This document shows, in pieces, positions 52,596 to 61,137 of a stretch of DNA of 64,000 bases; position 1 is the stretch's first letter, and the number at the start of each line of letters is the position of its first letter. The stretch is from positions 27,799 to 91,798 of the forward strand of contig NZ_JADCKQ010000014.1 in the NCBI RefSeq assembly GCF_016123485.1, in the 5' to 3' direction. Both the position numbers and the translations under genes were made by a program. The notes below the pieces were generated by a model. That model saw nothing but the letters and a program-made list of their open reading frames with translations, was not told the DNA's origin and searched no databases. This DNA comes from Halocynthiibacter styelae. GTDB taxonomy: Bacteria > Pseudomonadota > Alphaproteobacteria > Rhodobacterales > Rhodobacteraceae.

Positions 52596-53659
52596 GACAA
52601 GACCTCCTTCAGCACATTCAGACAGCGATCCATTACTGGTTTTTCACAGATCGTTGCGCGCAGGCAATCCGACAGCCCGTAACCGCCCATGCCCCGCATC
52701 AAAAGCCCTTCCGCACGCAAAGCCGCATCCGCCTTTTGCGCAGCTTCCGCAGAGGCAAAGCGCATCAGCACAAAATTCGTATGGCTCTGGGGCACATGCA
52801 GGCCAAGCGCGCGGCAGCCCGCGGCAAATTCATCGCGAATGGCGGCGGTACTTGCCACACAATCGCGCATATGCGCCTGATCCCGCATCGCCGCCGTCGC
52901 CATAGCCTGCGAGACGATCGACACATTGTTCGGGTTCAGAAGCTTGCGCACCTCCCCCGCAATCGCCTGGGGAAACAACCCCCAGCCCACACGGGCACCG
53001 GCCAACCCGTAGGCCTTGGAAAAGGTCCGCATGACGACTGTGTCACCACGGTCAACAAGGGCGAATACCTCTGCCGGATCTTCCCGCGCGTCAGAGAATT
53101 CCGCATAGGCCTGATCGACCACCAGCAACACGTCAGAACGCAGGTTCTCACGCAGACGGATGATCTCACTATTCGCAATCAACGTGCCGGTCGGGTTGCC
53201 CGGATTACAGAGAAACACGATCTTTGTCGCAGATGTCACCGCCGCCAGGACGTCATCCACGGAAATCGTCAGATCGACCTCCCGTGCTTTCACATAATCC
53301 GCCTGCACCTGGGCACTGGCCGAGGCCACATAGGCGTAACCGTAATCCGTGCCCAACACATGATCTCCAGGCCCTGCATAGGCGCGGATCAGACAGCCGA
53401 TCAGTTCCATCGAGCCGGCACCACACAGGATATTTTCAGCAGCAACACCGTGAACCTGCGCAATCGCGGCCCGCAACTCCGGCCAGTCCGGATCGGGGTA
53501 CAGCGGCATATCATTCAGCACATCCTGTGCAGCTTTCACCGCCGCAGGGCTTGCCGGAAAGGCGCTTTCATTCTGGGCAAGGGAAATGGTCCCCGCCCCG
53601 CCCAGATCAGCCAGGGCATAGGCCGCCATGGCCTCAACATGGGAAACAGGCCGGATCAT
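52592..53659 (-). CDS. HisC-like PLP aminotransferase
   Basis: 355 residues, class I/II aminotransferase of the histidinol-phosphate type. Asn-Glu-Ser-Ala-Phe-Pro near 30, the PLP-phosphate Gly-Ala-Gly-Ser near 80, Asn-Pro-Gly-Asn-Pro-Thr-Gly near 152, Asp-Gln-Ala-Tyr near 182 and the PLP lysine at residue 215 in Phe-Ser-Lys-Ala-Tyr-Gly are visible. Since no other his gene is present and the neighbours are hydantoinase-type, the substrate is more likely an amino acid of the local pathway than histidinol phosphate. It starts inside the hyuB stop and ends inside the isomerase start (ATGA overlaps on both sides), so the four genes are tightly coupled. Confidence 0.85.
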   Translation of the reverse strand: MIRPVSHVEAMAAYALADLGGAGTISLAQNESAFPASPAAVKAAQDVLNDMPLYPDPDWPELRAAIAQVHGVAAENILCGAGSMELIGCLIRAYAGPGDHVLGTDYGYAYVASASAQVQADYVKAREVDLTISVDDVLAAVTSATKIVFLCNPGNPTGTLIANSEIIRLRENLRSDVLLVVDQAYAEFSDAREDPAEVFALVDRGDTVVMRTFSKAYGLAGARVGWGLFPQAIAGEVRKLLNPNNVSIVSQAMATAAMRDQAHMRDCVASTAAIRDEFAAGCRALGLHVPQSHTNFVLMRFASAEAAQKADAALRAEGLLMRGMGGYGLSDCLRATICEKPVMDRCLNVLKEVLS

Positions 53660-55308
53660 GATGCACCCCCGTAAGCTTTCGCACCCGTGTCAGTCACAAG
53701 CCCGCGTTTCAGATCCAGCGCCAGGGCATCAGCGTCACGTTCCGCCGGGTTGCCAAAACCACCGCCGCCAGGCGTGTCAAAGATCAGGTAGTCCCCGCCT
53801 TCCACACGCAATTCACCCTTGCCGGGAATGTCACTTTCACCCTCACGGAAGCGAATACGCCCCGGCGCACCAGGCAGCCCGCCCATGCGGCCAAGCGCCG
53901 GGAATTTCAGACGTTCCACGGACAGGAAGACAATGAACGGCGCATTGTTGGATGATGTCATCTCAATCCGCTGCCCCAGACCCCCGCGATATTTCCCGGC
54001 ACCGCCGCTGTCCGGCAGAAGCTCCCGCCGCCACATGACAACCGGCGCAACGCTTTCGGTGATTTCCACCTGCGAGCCAAACACACCAGACGGATACGCC
54101 GTGGCCGACAGACCATCCGCATGAGGCCGCGCACCGGTCCCGCCGTTATGCACGGGTTCAATCGCAAATTCGCGCCCGCCATTGGCCGCCACTTCCGGCG
54201 CATGTCGCATGGGCAGGTCAAACATACAGCTTGCGCCTTCGGCAGGCACCTGATCGGGCAGCGCCTGATGCAGACAGCCCAGTACCAGATCCGGCGTCAC
54301 CTGCCCGAGCGTATGGCGCATAGCGACCGGCAGCGGGTGTTGTGCATTCAGGATACAATCTTTCGGCCCGTCCACGGTGAACGGCGCAAGTGATCCGGCA
54401 TTGTTCGGAATATCCGGCCCGACAATGCAGCGCAGGGCAAACACCGTATAGGCCGTGGCATAGTTCAGAGGCACGTTAATGCCCTTTTTCGACGGCCCCG
54501 ACGTGCCCGTGAAATCCACATGCATGCCCGCCTTGCTGACGCTCAGGGTCGCATGCAGTTCAAGTTCCTTTTCATACCCGTCCATCTTCAGCACGTTTTT
54601 ATAGGTGCCTTCCGGAACCTCCGCGATGGCCTCAAGCGCGCCTTTACGCGACGTATCAATGATGTAATTGCCAAGCGCATCCAGATCATCGATCCCGAAT
54701 TCTTCCATCATCGCAACCAGGCGGTTTACGCCTGCCTCACAACAGGCGATCAGCGCGTAGATATCACCTTCATTGGCAACCGGTTCACGGGAATTCACCC
54801 GGACGATATCCATCAACAGCGCATTTGGTACGCCAGCCTCAACCAGCTTACAGGGTGGAATCAGCAGGCCTTCGTCATAAATATCAGACCCTTCAGGCCC
54901 CATGCCGAGGCCACCCAGATCGACCAGATGCGAGGTACAGGAGGTAAAGCCAACCACCTGCCCATCCTTGAACGCAGGCATCATCAACAAGAAATCGTTC
55001 AGATGACCGGACGCCAGCCAGGGGTCATTCGTCATGTAAATGTCGCCCGGTTTCATATCCTCAAGCGCAAAGCGCCCGCGCAGATGCAGCACTGCTTCGG
55101 CCATGGTGTTGATATGGCCTGGCGTACCCGTCACAGCCTGGGCCAGCATGCGCCCGCCCGCGTCAAAAATCCCGGCAGAAATGTCACCACATTCCCGCAC
55201 AATCGGGGAAAAGGCGGCACGGATCAGGGTTTGCCCCTGTTCCTCAACCACCGCCAGAAGACGGTTCCACATGACTTGCAGACGAGCGGGGGAAAGATCA
55301 GCGGTCAT
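53656..55308 (-). CDS. hyuB: Hydantoinase B / oxoprolinase-family subunit
   Basis: 550 residues. The chain follows the family closely: Arg-Glu-Cys-Gly-Asp-Ile-Ser-Ala near 39-46, Gly-Thr-Pro-Gly-His-Ile-Asn, Asp-Pro-Trp-Leu-Ala-Ser-Gly-His-Leu-Asn near 95-104, His-Leu-Val-Asp-Leu-Gly-Gly, and Gly-Gly-Gly-Gly-Phe-Gly-Asn-Pro near the C-terminus. With HyuA it forms an ATP-dependent enzyme that opens cyclic amides such as 5-oxoproline or N-methylhydantoin, or in the acetophenone carboxylase branch carboxylates. Its start abuts the hyuA stop with a 1-base overlap. The ring substrate is not determined by sequence. Confidence 0.88.
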   Translation of the reverse strand: MTADLSPARLQVMWNRLLAVVEEQGQTLIRAAFSPIVRECGDISAGIFDAGGRMLAQAVTGTPGHINTMAEAVLHLRGRFALEDMKPGDIYMTNDPWLASGHLNDFLLMMPAFKDGQVVGFTSCTSHLVDLGGLGMGPEGSDIYDEGLLIPPCKLVEAGVPNALLMDIVRVNSREPVANEGDIYALIACCEAGVNRLVAMMEEFGIDDLDALGNYIIDTSRKGALEAIAEVPEGTYKNVLKMDGYEKELELHATLSVSKAGMHVDFTGTSGPSKKGINVPLNYATAYTVFALRCIVGPDIPNNAGSLAPFTVDGPKDCILNAQHPLPVAMRHTLGQVTPDLVLGCLHQALPDQVPAEGASCMFDLPMRHAPEVAANGGREFAIEPVHNGGTGARPHADGLSATAYPSGVFGSQVEITESVAPVVMWRRELLPDSGGAGKYRGGLGQRIEMTSSNNAPFIVFLSVERLKFPALGRMGGLPGAPGRIRFREGESDIPGKGELRVEGGDYLIFDTPGGGGFGNPAERDADALALDLKRGLVTDTGAKAYGGAS

Positions 55309-57419
55309 TATGCGTCTCCTTTCTGGTCCTGGATCAGGACAAGGTTTCCGATTGCATCAAGATGGGCAGAGAAATCCGCCGACACCAGCGTCGTGGTCTG
55401 CGGTTCATGGATCAGCGCAGGCCCGGGCACATGATCGCCGGGTTTCATATCCGCGCGCGCGACAAAAGCCGCATCCTTCGCCTGACCATCCACATCACAG
55501 GTGATCGGGCGCGTGTCTGTCACGGTGAACGGGTTTTGCGCAGGTGTCGCAGGCACCGGTGGTACATCGCTGTCACGGGTCGCAACCCGCACCGCCCAGT
55601 TGAGAATTTCGATCTCCATCCCCGGCACAGGGCGCGAGAATTGTTTGCGATATTCTTCCTCAAAGGCCGCGGTCAGCGGCGCGATATCATCCACCGTCAA
55701 AGCACGATCCGGCAGGGAAATTTCTATCTCATGCCCCTGGCCATTATAGCGCATGAAAGCTGTGCGCAGAACTTCGGTCGGGGCATCGCCCGCCCCCTGA
55801 ACGACAACTTCTTTCGCCTCAGAAATCATCGCATCAAACAAACCGTTGACCCCATCCATATCCATGGAGTTCAGCAGCGAATATTTTGATCGCACAATTT
55901 CAAAACTGACCGGCGCAAAAAGGAAACCCACCGCAGACCCAACCCCCGGATTGGGCGGAATCACGATGCGGTTGACCCCGGCAGACCGCGCCACACGGCT
56001 TGCGTGCAGCGGGCCATTGCCACCGAACGCAATCATCGTGCGCGGGCCAAGATCCTTGCCACTTTCCACCGCATGCATCCGTCCGGCACTTGCCATGCTT
56101 TCATCAACAATACGCGAAACACCATCGGCTGACCCCACGGCGTCAAGACCCAAAACAGACCCTATTACACGGGAAAGCGCCTGTTTTGATCCATCAGGGT
56201 CCAGTTTGATATGCCCTTCGGCAAATGTATCCGGCACGATATAGCCAAGCGTAATATCGCTGTCCGTCACCGTGGGTTCAGTCCCACCCCGCATGAAAGC
56301 CACAGGACCAGGTTCAGACCCCGCAGATTTCGGACCAACGGTCAGACGCCCCAGACGGTCGACACCGGCGATGGATCCGCCCCCTGCCCCGATCTCGATC
56401 ATCTCAATCACCGGAATGCGCACAGGCATGCCGGATCCTTTGATAAACCGCGCAGCCCGGGCAATCTCAAATGATCGCGACGTTTGCGGGCGGGCGTTAT
56501 CAATCAGGCACAGCTTGGCCGTCGTGCCGCCCACATCAAAAGACAGAACCTCATCAAGCCCCGCACGCGCCGCAATCCGCGCCGCCAGAATGGCCCCGCC
56601 AGCCGGACCAGATTCCACCAGACGGATCGGGAAACGCGCAGCGGTTTCAACCGTACACATGCCCCCGCCAGCGGTCATCATCAGGATCGGACAGCTGACA
56701 CCCTCAGCTGCGAACTGATCCGCAAACCGCGCCAGATATGTTTCCATCAGTGGCTGAATATAGGCATTGGCAACCGTGGTACACAGCCGGTCAAATTCAC
56801 GGGCCTCAGGGCTGACGTCAGATGAAATCGACACCACCAGATCCGGGCGTTTTTCCGCAATCAGATCCCGCAGGTGCTGTTCATGCGCAGGGTTTGCATA
56901 AGAATGCATCAGACAGATCGCCACGGCCCCTGCCCCGCTTGCGTCAATCTCTGTAAGCAGCCCGTCAACCGCGCCCTCATCCAGCGCGATCAGAACCTCG
57001 CCCTCAGATGACATGCGTTCCACAATCACAAAAGACCGTTCGCGTGGCACCAGAAGATCGGGCTTTTCCAGGTTAATATCATATTGCGAATAGCGCCGCT
57101 CATAGCCGATATCCAGAATATCGCGGAAGCCTTCGGTGCAGATCGTCGCCACATCCGCCCCGCGCCTCTCGATCAGCGCATTGGTGGCCAAAGTCGTGCC
57201 ATGAATAAATCCGGTGACCTCCGCCAGGCTGCGCCCGGTCTGCCCCATCACCCGTTTCGCGCCTTCCATAGCGCCGTCCGCCGGGTTCTGATGGGTGGTC
57301 AGGGTCTTGGTTGAGGCAAGGATCGTATCTTCACCGGAAACCAGAACCGTGTCAGTAAATGTGCCGCCAATATCAATGGCAAGGCGCAGCGCATCATGGG
57401 CTGCCGTAGGGGATGTCAT
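55308..57419 (-). CDS. hyuA: Hydantoinase A / oxoprolinase-family ATPase subunit
   Basis: 703 residues; GAAGGAAG precedes the ATG. The actin-like nucleotide fold begins with Ile-Asp-Ile-Gly-Gly-Thr-Phe-Thr-Asp-Thr at about 14-23; Ser-Phe-Asp-Val-Gly-Gly-Thr-Thr-Ala-Lys near 294, Gly-Ala-Gly-Gly-Gly-Ser-Ile-Ala near 348, and Ala-Phe-Gly-Gly-Asn-Gly-Pro-Leu-His near 460 are the remaining family signatures. It phosphorylates the lactam carbonyl with ATP before ring opening by HyuB. It is first of the four-gene minus-strand operon. Combined with sarcosine oxidase genes nearby, an N-methylhydantoinase-like role is attractive, but the family includes other activities. Confidence 0.88.
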   Translation of the reverse strand: MTSPTAAHDALRLAIDIGGTFTDTVLVSGEDTILASTKTLTTHQNPADGAMEGAKRVMGQTGRSLAEVTGFIHGTTLATNALIERRGADVATICTEGFRDILDIGYERRYSQYDINLEKPDLLVPRERSFVIVERMSSEGEVLIALDEGAVDGLLTEIDASGAGAVAICLMHSYANPAHEQHLRDLIAEKRPDLVVSISSDVSPEAREFDRLCTTVANAYIQPLMETYLARFADQFAAEGVSCPILMMTAGGGMCTVETAARFPIRLVESGPAGGAILAARIAARAGLDEVLSFDVGGTTAKLCLIDNARPQTSRSFEIARAARFIKGSGMPVRIPVIEMIEIGAGGGSIAGVDRLGRLTVGPKSAGSEPGPVAFMRGGTEPTVTDSDITLGYIVPDTFAEGHIKLDPDGSKQALSRVIGSVLGLDAVGSADGVSRIVDESMASAGRMHAVESGKDLGPRTMIAFGGNGPLHASRVARSAGVNRIVIPPNPGVGSAVGFLFAPVSFEIVRSKYSLLNSMDMDGVNGLFDAMISEAKEVVVQGAGDAPTEVLRTAFMRYNGQGHEIEISLPDRALTVDDIAPLTAAFEEEYRKQFSRPVPGMEIEILNWAVRVATRDSDVPPVPATPAQNPFTVTDTRPITCDVDGQAKDAAFVARADMKPGDHVPGPALIHEPQTTTLVSADFSAHLDAIGNLVLIQDQKGDA

Positions 57420-57600
57420 AGAGGTCTTCCTTCGTTCGTATCGCTGTCAGTTCCCGGCCCCTCAAGGGCAAGGCCTCAGCAATGCGTAACGAGGTCACAG
57501 CCCGTGGCGCGACGATCTAATCGTTTTGGTGTGATCATCTGTTTCATAGGTTCAGTTTTCACGGGACCGCCTGGGGTATCTGTCCCAAAAGCGACCAGTC

Positions 57601-57640
57601 GGAAAAATAACCGGGCCAGCACAAAACGCACCAGCCCGGG
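57601..57640 (-). terminator. Rho-independent terminator of the binding-protein gene
   Basis: On the minus strand CCGGGC (57639-57634) and GCCCGG (57616-57611) form a stem with additional GGTGC/GC-type pairing towards the loop, followed by TTATTTTTCC (57610-57601). It lies just downstream of the ABC binding-protein stop at 57653 and upstream of hyuA, so the two are probably separate transcripts. Confidence 0.6.
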
Positions 57641-57652
57641 CAGCGGTTATCT

Positions 57653-59230
57653 TCAGGCAAACCACCAGCGTTCATGCGCTTTGGCACCATCCATTTCCCA
57701 GTTCGCGGCAATATCGCCATGGGCAACATTGGTGGCGACACCCATGATATGGTTGGCAAACATCGGCACAAGCGACCCGCCATCATCATTCACAAGGGTC
57801 TGGGCTTCGGCATAAAGCATACGGCGTTTGGCATCATCCAGTTCAGAACGGGCCTCAAGCACAACAGCGTTGAACCGATCCGCGGCCTCACCGGCACGCC
57901 ATGCGGTTTCATTCCATTCCGTGTCATTGGTATAGGCCGATGCAAACATCCAGTCTTCTGTCGGACGCCCGGACCAGTAAGAGAAGGACCATGGCTTTTT
58001 GTTCCAGACATTGGACCAATAGCCATCGGTCGGTTCACGCACGACTTCGATATTGATCCCCGCCTGTTCCGCAGATGCTTTAATCAGCTGCGCCGCATCA
58101 ACAGCACCGGCAAAGGCCGCATCAGAAGACGACAGCTGGATCGGGCCGGAATGACCGGATTTCTCATAGTGGTAACGCGCTTTATCCGCGTCAAACTCCC
58201 GCTGTTCCAGATCCGCATTATAGTAACGCGCGCTGGAAGAAATCGGGTGGTCATTGCCCAAAGACCCATGCCCCAGCAGGATCTTATCCACCAGTTCCTG
58301 ACGTTTCACCGCCAGTTTCAGCGCCATGCGCAGATCATAATTGTCAAACGGTGCCGCATCTACGCGCATCGGCACGGTGTAATGCAGGCTTGATGTTTTC
58401 TCGAGGATATTCACATTCGGCGCACGGCCCAGCAGGGAAACCGTCTTCGGATCCACCCGGTCAATCGCCTGCACATCCCCGGACAGCAGGGCATTCTGAC
58501 GCGCGGTCGGGTCGATCACTGTCAGGAATTCGACCTCATCAAAATGGGCACGATCAGATTTGAAGTAATTCTCAAACCGCCGCCCTTTGGTGCGCACGCC
58601 GGGTTCAAACACCTCAACCACATAACCGCCGGTGCCAATGCCGCCCTGCGGATCAATCAGCGCGCCGTCTTTGGATGGCAGAATGATCAGGTGGTAATCG
58701 GACAGAATGAATGGGAAGTCGGCATTTGCGCCTTCCAACACGAAAACAACGCTGTTGCCCTCTGCCCGCATTTCCTTGATCTGTGAGACCAGCCCGTTCA
58801 CCGCAGATGTCGATCCTTCACCACGGTGGTGATCAATGGTCGCAATCACGTCAGCCGGGGTCAGGGTCTGACCATTATGGAATTCCACACCTGCGCGCAG
58901 GTTAAACACCCAGGTCGTCGCATCGTCAGACGCATAGCTTTCAGCCAGTTCCGGCTGCAGATTGCCGCTGGCATCCACTTCAACCAGGTTGTTGCCATAC
59001 AGATAGGCGGTCGCCGTATTGATCGTGCCCTCATAGGTCGCCGGATCCAGCGTATCGGTCGTCGACCCGCTGCCAAAAGCAATACGGAAACTGCCGCCGC
59101 GTTTCGGTTCATCCGCCCGCGCAGCACCGGTCATGCTGAAGCTTGCCGGCACGATCAGGCCAGTTGCAAGCGCGGTGGATACAAACCCGCGCCGTGAAAT
59201 CCCGCCATTTGGTTTCTTATGAATTGTCAT
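57653..59230 (-). CDS. ABC transporter substrate-binding protein, peptide/opine type (Tat-exported)
   Basis: 525 residues from ATG 59230, which has GGAGG upstream; the longer frame from 59317 lacks a site. The N-terminus has the twin-arginine motif Ser-Arg-Arg-Gly-Phe-Val followed by a hydrophobic segment and Ala-Arg-Ala before Asp-Glu. The mature chain is a cluster-C (SBP_bac_5) binding protein: Gly-Gly-Ser-Phe-Arg-Ile-Ala, Leu-Ala-Glu-Ser-Tyr near 91, and Val-Glu-Phe-His-Asn-Gly-Gln-Thr-Leu-Thr-Pro-Ala-Asp-Val near 111-124. Such proteins bind di/oligopeptides, opines or other amines in the periplasm. No ABC permease or ATPase gene is nearby, so partners are elsewhere or this is an orphan. 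It precedes hyuA on the same strand. Confidence 0.85.
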   Translation of the reverse strand: MTIHKKPNGGISRRGFVSTALATGLIVPASFSMTGAARADEPKRGGSFRIAFGSGSTTDTLDPATYEGTINTATAYLYGNNLVEVDASGNLQPELAESYASDDATTWVFNLRAGVEFHNGQTLTPADVIATIDHHRGEGSTSAVNGLVSQIKEMRAEGNSVVFVLEGANADFPFILSDYHLIILPSKDGALIDPQGGIGTGGYVVEVFEPGVRTKGRRFENYFKSDRAHFDEVEFLTVIDPTARQNALLSGDVQAIDRVDPKTVSLLGRAPNVNILEKTSSLHYTVPMRVDAAPFDNYDLRMALKLAVKRQELVDKILLGHGSLGNDHPISSSARYYNADLEQREFDADKARYHYEKSGHSGPIQLSSSDAAFAGAVDAAQLIKASAEQAGINIEVVREPTDGYWSNVWNKKPWSFSYWSGRPTEDWMFASAYTNDTEWNETAWRAGEAADRFNAVVLEARSELDDAKRRMLYAEAQTLVNDDGGSLVPMFANHIMGVATNVAHGDIAANWEMDGAKAHERWWFA

Positions 59231-59436
59231 TGTCGTCCTCCACTGTTGTTTATGATCACAACAGCCAGGGGATGTCGGATCAGACCGGCCCTGCGCGCGC
59301 CTCCTCCCAAAGGGCACAGGGGGACAGTCTGACTGTCATCCTCCGGTTGCCAGAGGATTTCCCGCGAAAGCCATTTCAGACAAACAAAGAAAACATGGTC
59401 CGAGACATGGATTTATTTGCCCATCCCCAGCAGCCT

Positions 59437-59730
59437 TTAGAAATGTCGGGCGAAATCCATACGTTCATGCAGGACACGCAGCACTTCAATCTGCGCATTC
59501 GCACCGGTCCGGTAAAACACAATATGGCGGTTACAACGCGTGCTGAACAATCCTTCCCGGATCTCAGACCGCGCCCGCCCCGCAACCTCGCCAGAAGCAA
59601 TCTGTTCAAACAGATGCGCAAGCGCGCCAAGATAACTGTTCCGCTGCGCAACACCCCAGGTCTCCTGGGTATACCGACCAATGTCCATCAGATCACTGCG
59701 GGCCAGTAGCGTAATCTGCAGATCAGGCAT
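59437..59730 (-). CDS. parE: ParE/RelE-family toxin
   Basis: 97 residues. The RelE/ParE fold is recognised from Ala-Arg-Ser-Asp-Leu near 10, Ile-Gly-Arg-Tyr-Thr, the central Ala-Gly-Arg-Ala-Arg-Ser-Glu-Ile-Arg-Glu-Gly, and Ile-Val-Phe-Tyr-Arg followed by Ile-Glu-Val-Leu-Arg-Val-Leu-His-Glu-Arg-Met-Asp, which is the typical C-terminal strand and helix. ParE toxins inhibit DNA gyrase. It is downstream of and overlaps by 8 bases the antitoxin gene parD, the standard order. Its place next to the replication gene fits a plasmid-maintenance (post-segregational killing) role. Confidence 0.85.
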   Translation of the reverse strand: MPDLQITLLARSDLMDIGRYTQETWGVAQRNSYLGALAHLFEQIASGEVAGRARSEIREGLFSTRCNRHIVFYRTGANAQIEVLRVLHERMDFARHF

Positions 59731-59983
59731 CCGGTTTCATTTCGCGATCAAGCTCGCTCAGAATACCCTGCAGATCAAAAGGCACCGCAGCCCCCTGTTC
59801 CGCCTGTTGCCAGGCCGGATCAATCTCGGCACGCAGACGTTCCCGTTTCAACACATTGGTTTCTTCCAGCGCAATCTGGCGGCGCAACGCCTCGCGGATC
59901 ACCTCAGAGGCATTGTTATAAAGCCCCGATGATACTTTCTCACGCACATAGTCATCCAGGCGGTCTGTCAGGGAAATATGCAT
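59723..59983 (-). CDS. parD: ParD-family antitoxin
   Basis: 86 residues from ATG 59983, chosen because GGAG lies 6 bases upstream; an ATG at 60010 in the same frame falls on the -10 element and has no ribosome site. The N-terminal ribbon-helix-helix is visible: His-Ile-Ser-Leu-Thr near the start, then Leu-Tyr-Asn-Asn-Ala-Ser-Glu-Val-Ile-Arg-Glu-Ala-Leu-Arg. The remainder is the disordered toxin-binding arm. ParD neutralises ParE and represses the operon by binding the promoter; a matching dyad lies over it at 60010-60032. Confidence 0.87.
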   Translation of the reverse strand: MHISLTDRLDDYVREKVSSGLYNNASEVIREALRRQIALEETNVLKRERLRAEIDPAWQQAEQGAAVPFDLQGILSELDREMKPDA

Positions 59984-60005
59984 TGGCGTCTCCGTCTTTG
60001 CGTTG

Positions 60006-60034
60006 ATCATACAAAGAATGACAATCTTTGTAAA
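60006..60034 (-). promoter_or_regulatory. parDE promoter with overlapping operator dyad
   Basis: On the minus strand TTTACA (60034-60029), a 17-base spacer and TATGAT (60011-60006) form a near-consensus sigma70 promoter 23 bases before parD. Lying over the spacer is an inverted repeat TACAAAGA (60010-60017) and TCTTTGTA (60025-60032) with a 7-base centre, a fitting site for autorepression by ParD. The promoter starts directly after the repA stop, so parDE is its own transcript. Confidence 0.65.
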
Positions 60035-60772
60035 TCAGCCCTCATGCAGGATCTGCAACCGGAACCCAGGCCCAAATTCGGCTTCGATCGCCTCATGCAA
60101 CATCTGATCCAGATGCGTCAGGATATACTGGCTGGAAAACCGGTTCTGCGCTTTCAGACAAATCACCCTGCCCTCGCCCGATAAGAACTGCAACTTTGAA
60201 AACCAGCTGGTCCATAGCTGCGGCTGCAATTCCTTCAGACGCCGCGCCACCTGTCGCCATCTGCCGCGCGGGGACTGATCTGCGGTCTCTGTGTTCTCTT
60301 CCGGCAGCGGTTCATCCACAGGAACAGGCGCGAAATTCACCTGGACCACTTTTGGCGTTTCTGGCTGGGCCTGCTGTCGCGGATCACTTTCCTGCATCCG
60401 TTCCACAAAATCCGGACCAACCGCATCCCAATGGGGCTGAGACAGGCGATAGATCTCTGGCAGGTTCAGACGATAGGCCCCGACCCTGCCCCGCACACCC
60501 TGCCGTTTGCAGATCAGAATCTTGGCATCCAGACAGCGTTTGATTTCACGTTTCACCGTGCGTTCATTCAGGTTCCACATCCGGGCGATATCGCGTTGAC
60601 CAACCGTCAGTTCATCCTGGGTCCAGTTGTATCTGGCTGTGATCAATGCAGTGAGACGGATCATAGTTGCCTGAAGCCCGGGGCTGCCATGAAGCCCGGT
60701 TACTGTTAAAGCTGTTAACAGGTCATACTTTAAGGAACCGGCATTTAAGCCAGTGTATCGTTTCGTTTGCAT
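60035..60772 (-). CDS. repA: DnaA-like plasmid replication initiator
   Basis: 245 residues. Residues about 60-115 form a winged helix: Thr-Val-Gly-Gln-Arg-Asp-Ile-Ala-Arg-Met-Trp-Asn-Leu-Asn-Glu-Arg-Thr-Val-Lys-Arg is the recognition part, followed by Gly-Arg-Val-Gly-Ala-Tyr-Arg-Leu. The last 60 residues resemble the DnaA N-terminal domain: Leu-Trp-Thr-Ser-Trp-Phe-Ser-Lys-Leu-Gln-Phe and Lys-Ala-Gln-Asn-Arg-Phe-Ser-Ser-Gln-Tyr-Ile. There is no AAA+ ATPase region. This combination matches the DnaA-like replicases of Rhodobacterales plasmids. It is divergent from parA across a 365-base AT-rich region that is the origin candidate. The C-terminal domain may recruit the helicase as DnaA domain I does (inference). 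Confidence 0.85.
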   Translation of the reverse strand: MQTKRYTGLNAGSLKYDLLTALTVTGLHGSPGLQATMIRLTALITARYNWTQDELTVGQRDIARMWNLNERTVKREIKRCLDAKILICKRQGVRGRVGAYRLNLPEIYRLSQPHWDAVGPDFVERMQESDPRQQAQPETPKVVQVNFAPVPVDEPLPEENTETADQSPRGRWRQVARRLKELQPQLWTSWFSKLQFLSGEGRVICLKAQNRFSSQYILTHLDQMLHEAIEAEFGPGFRLQILHEG

Positions 60773-60836
60773 GGACTCTACCGCTCAATCTGTTTCGGAT
60801 CTTTTGTCCGATTCTGCTGTAATCTGATTGAGGCAT

Positions 60837-60879
60837 GTTTTCCCGTAATTTGTCAACAGAAGGGAGAATACGGGAAAAC
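60837..60879. repeat. 11-bp-arm inverted repeat in origin region
   Basis: GTTTTCCCGTA (60837-60847) and TACGGGAAAAC (60869-60879) are exact reverse complements with a 21-base spacer, two helical turns. The half-site recurs as TTTTCCCGTT at 61091-61100, 38 bases before parA, so the same protein could control both initiator and partition genes. Confidence 0.55.
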
Positions 60880-60937
60880 TCACTTTTCAAAAGAAATAAA
60901 GATTGAATCAGGTTTAATGGTTAAGGGGGACAGCCTA

Positions 60938-61005
60938 GTGTCACCTTATTCCCTGTTCTGTGTCACCCTATTTTGTCTCAGATACCTGTATTAGTCACCT
61001 TAATT
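60938..61005 (+). repeat. Three iteron-like direct repeats
   Basis: The core GTCACC(T/C)TA occurs at 60940-60948, 60962-60970 and 60994-61002, with centre spacings of 22 and 32 bases, near two and three turns of the helix. The first two copies agree further as GTGTCACC-TATT. They are probable binding sites for the initiator encoded next to them. Confidence 0.55.
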
Positions 61006-61137
61006 TTCCTGAACCATCCCGATTTTCCTGGAAAAATACCGAAAAAGTAAAAAAACGCGATTTTACAAAATGAGTTTTGCTATATCTGCCTTTTCCCGTT
61101 ATTCAGGATGTGAGGAAGAAAAACAAGAGTAGATTAA

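Larger units (their letters stand above)
60773..61137. other. Candidate replication origin and parA control region
   Basis: 365 bases between divergent initiator and parA, strongly AT-rich especially at 60880-60930 and 61020-61085. It contains an inverted repeat with 11-bp arms, three iteron-like repeats, a TTTTCC-T-GGAAAA palindrome (61023-61035) and a third TTTTCCCGT motif. I do not see a canonical DnaA box. Iterons next to the initiator gene plus AT-rich DNA are the usual organisation of plasmid origins, so I infer oriV here. It also has to carry both divergent promoters. Confidence 0.6.

Noticed and set aside
59984..60010. Upstream ATG for parD at 60010
   Set aside because: It lies on the predicted -10 element and lacks a ribosome site, whereas the ATG at 59983 has GGAG in place.
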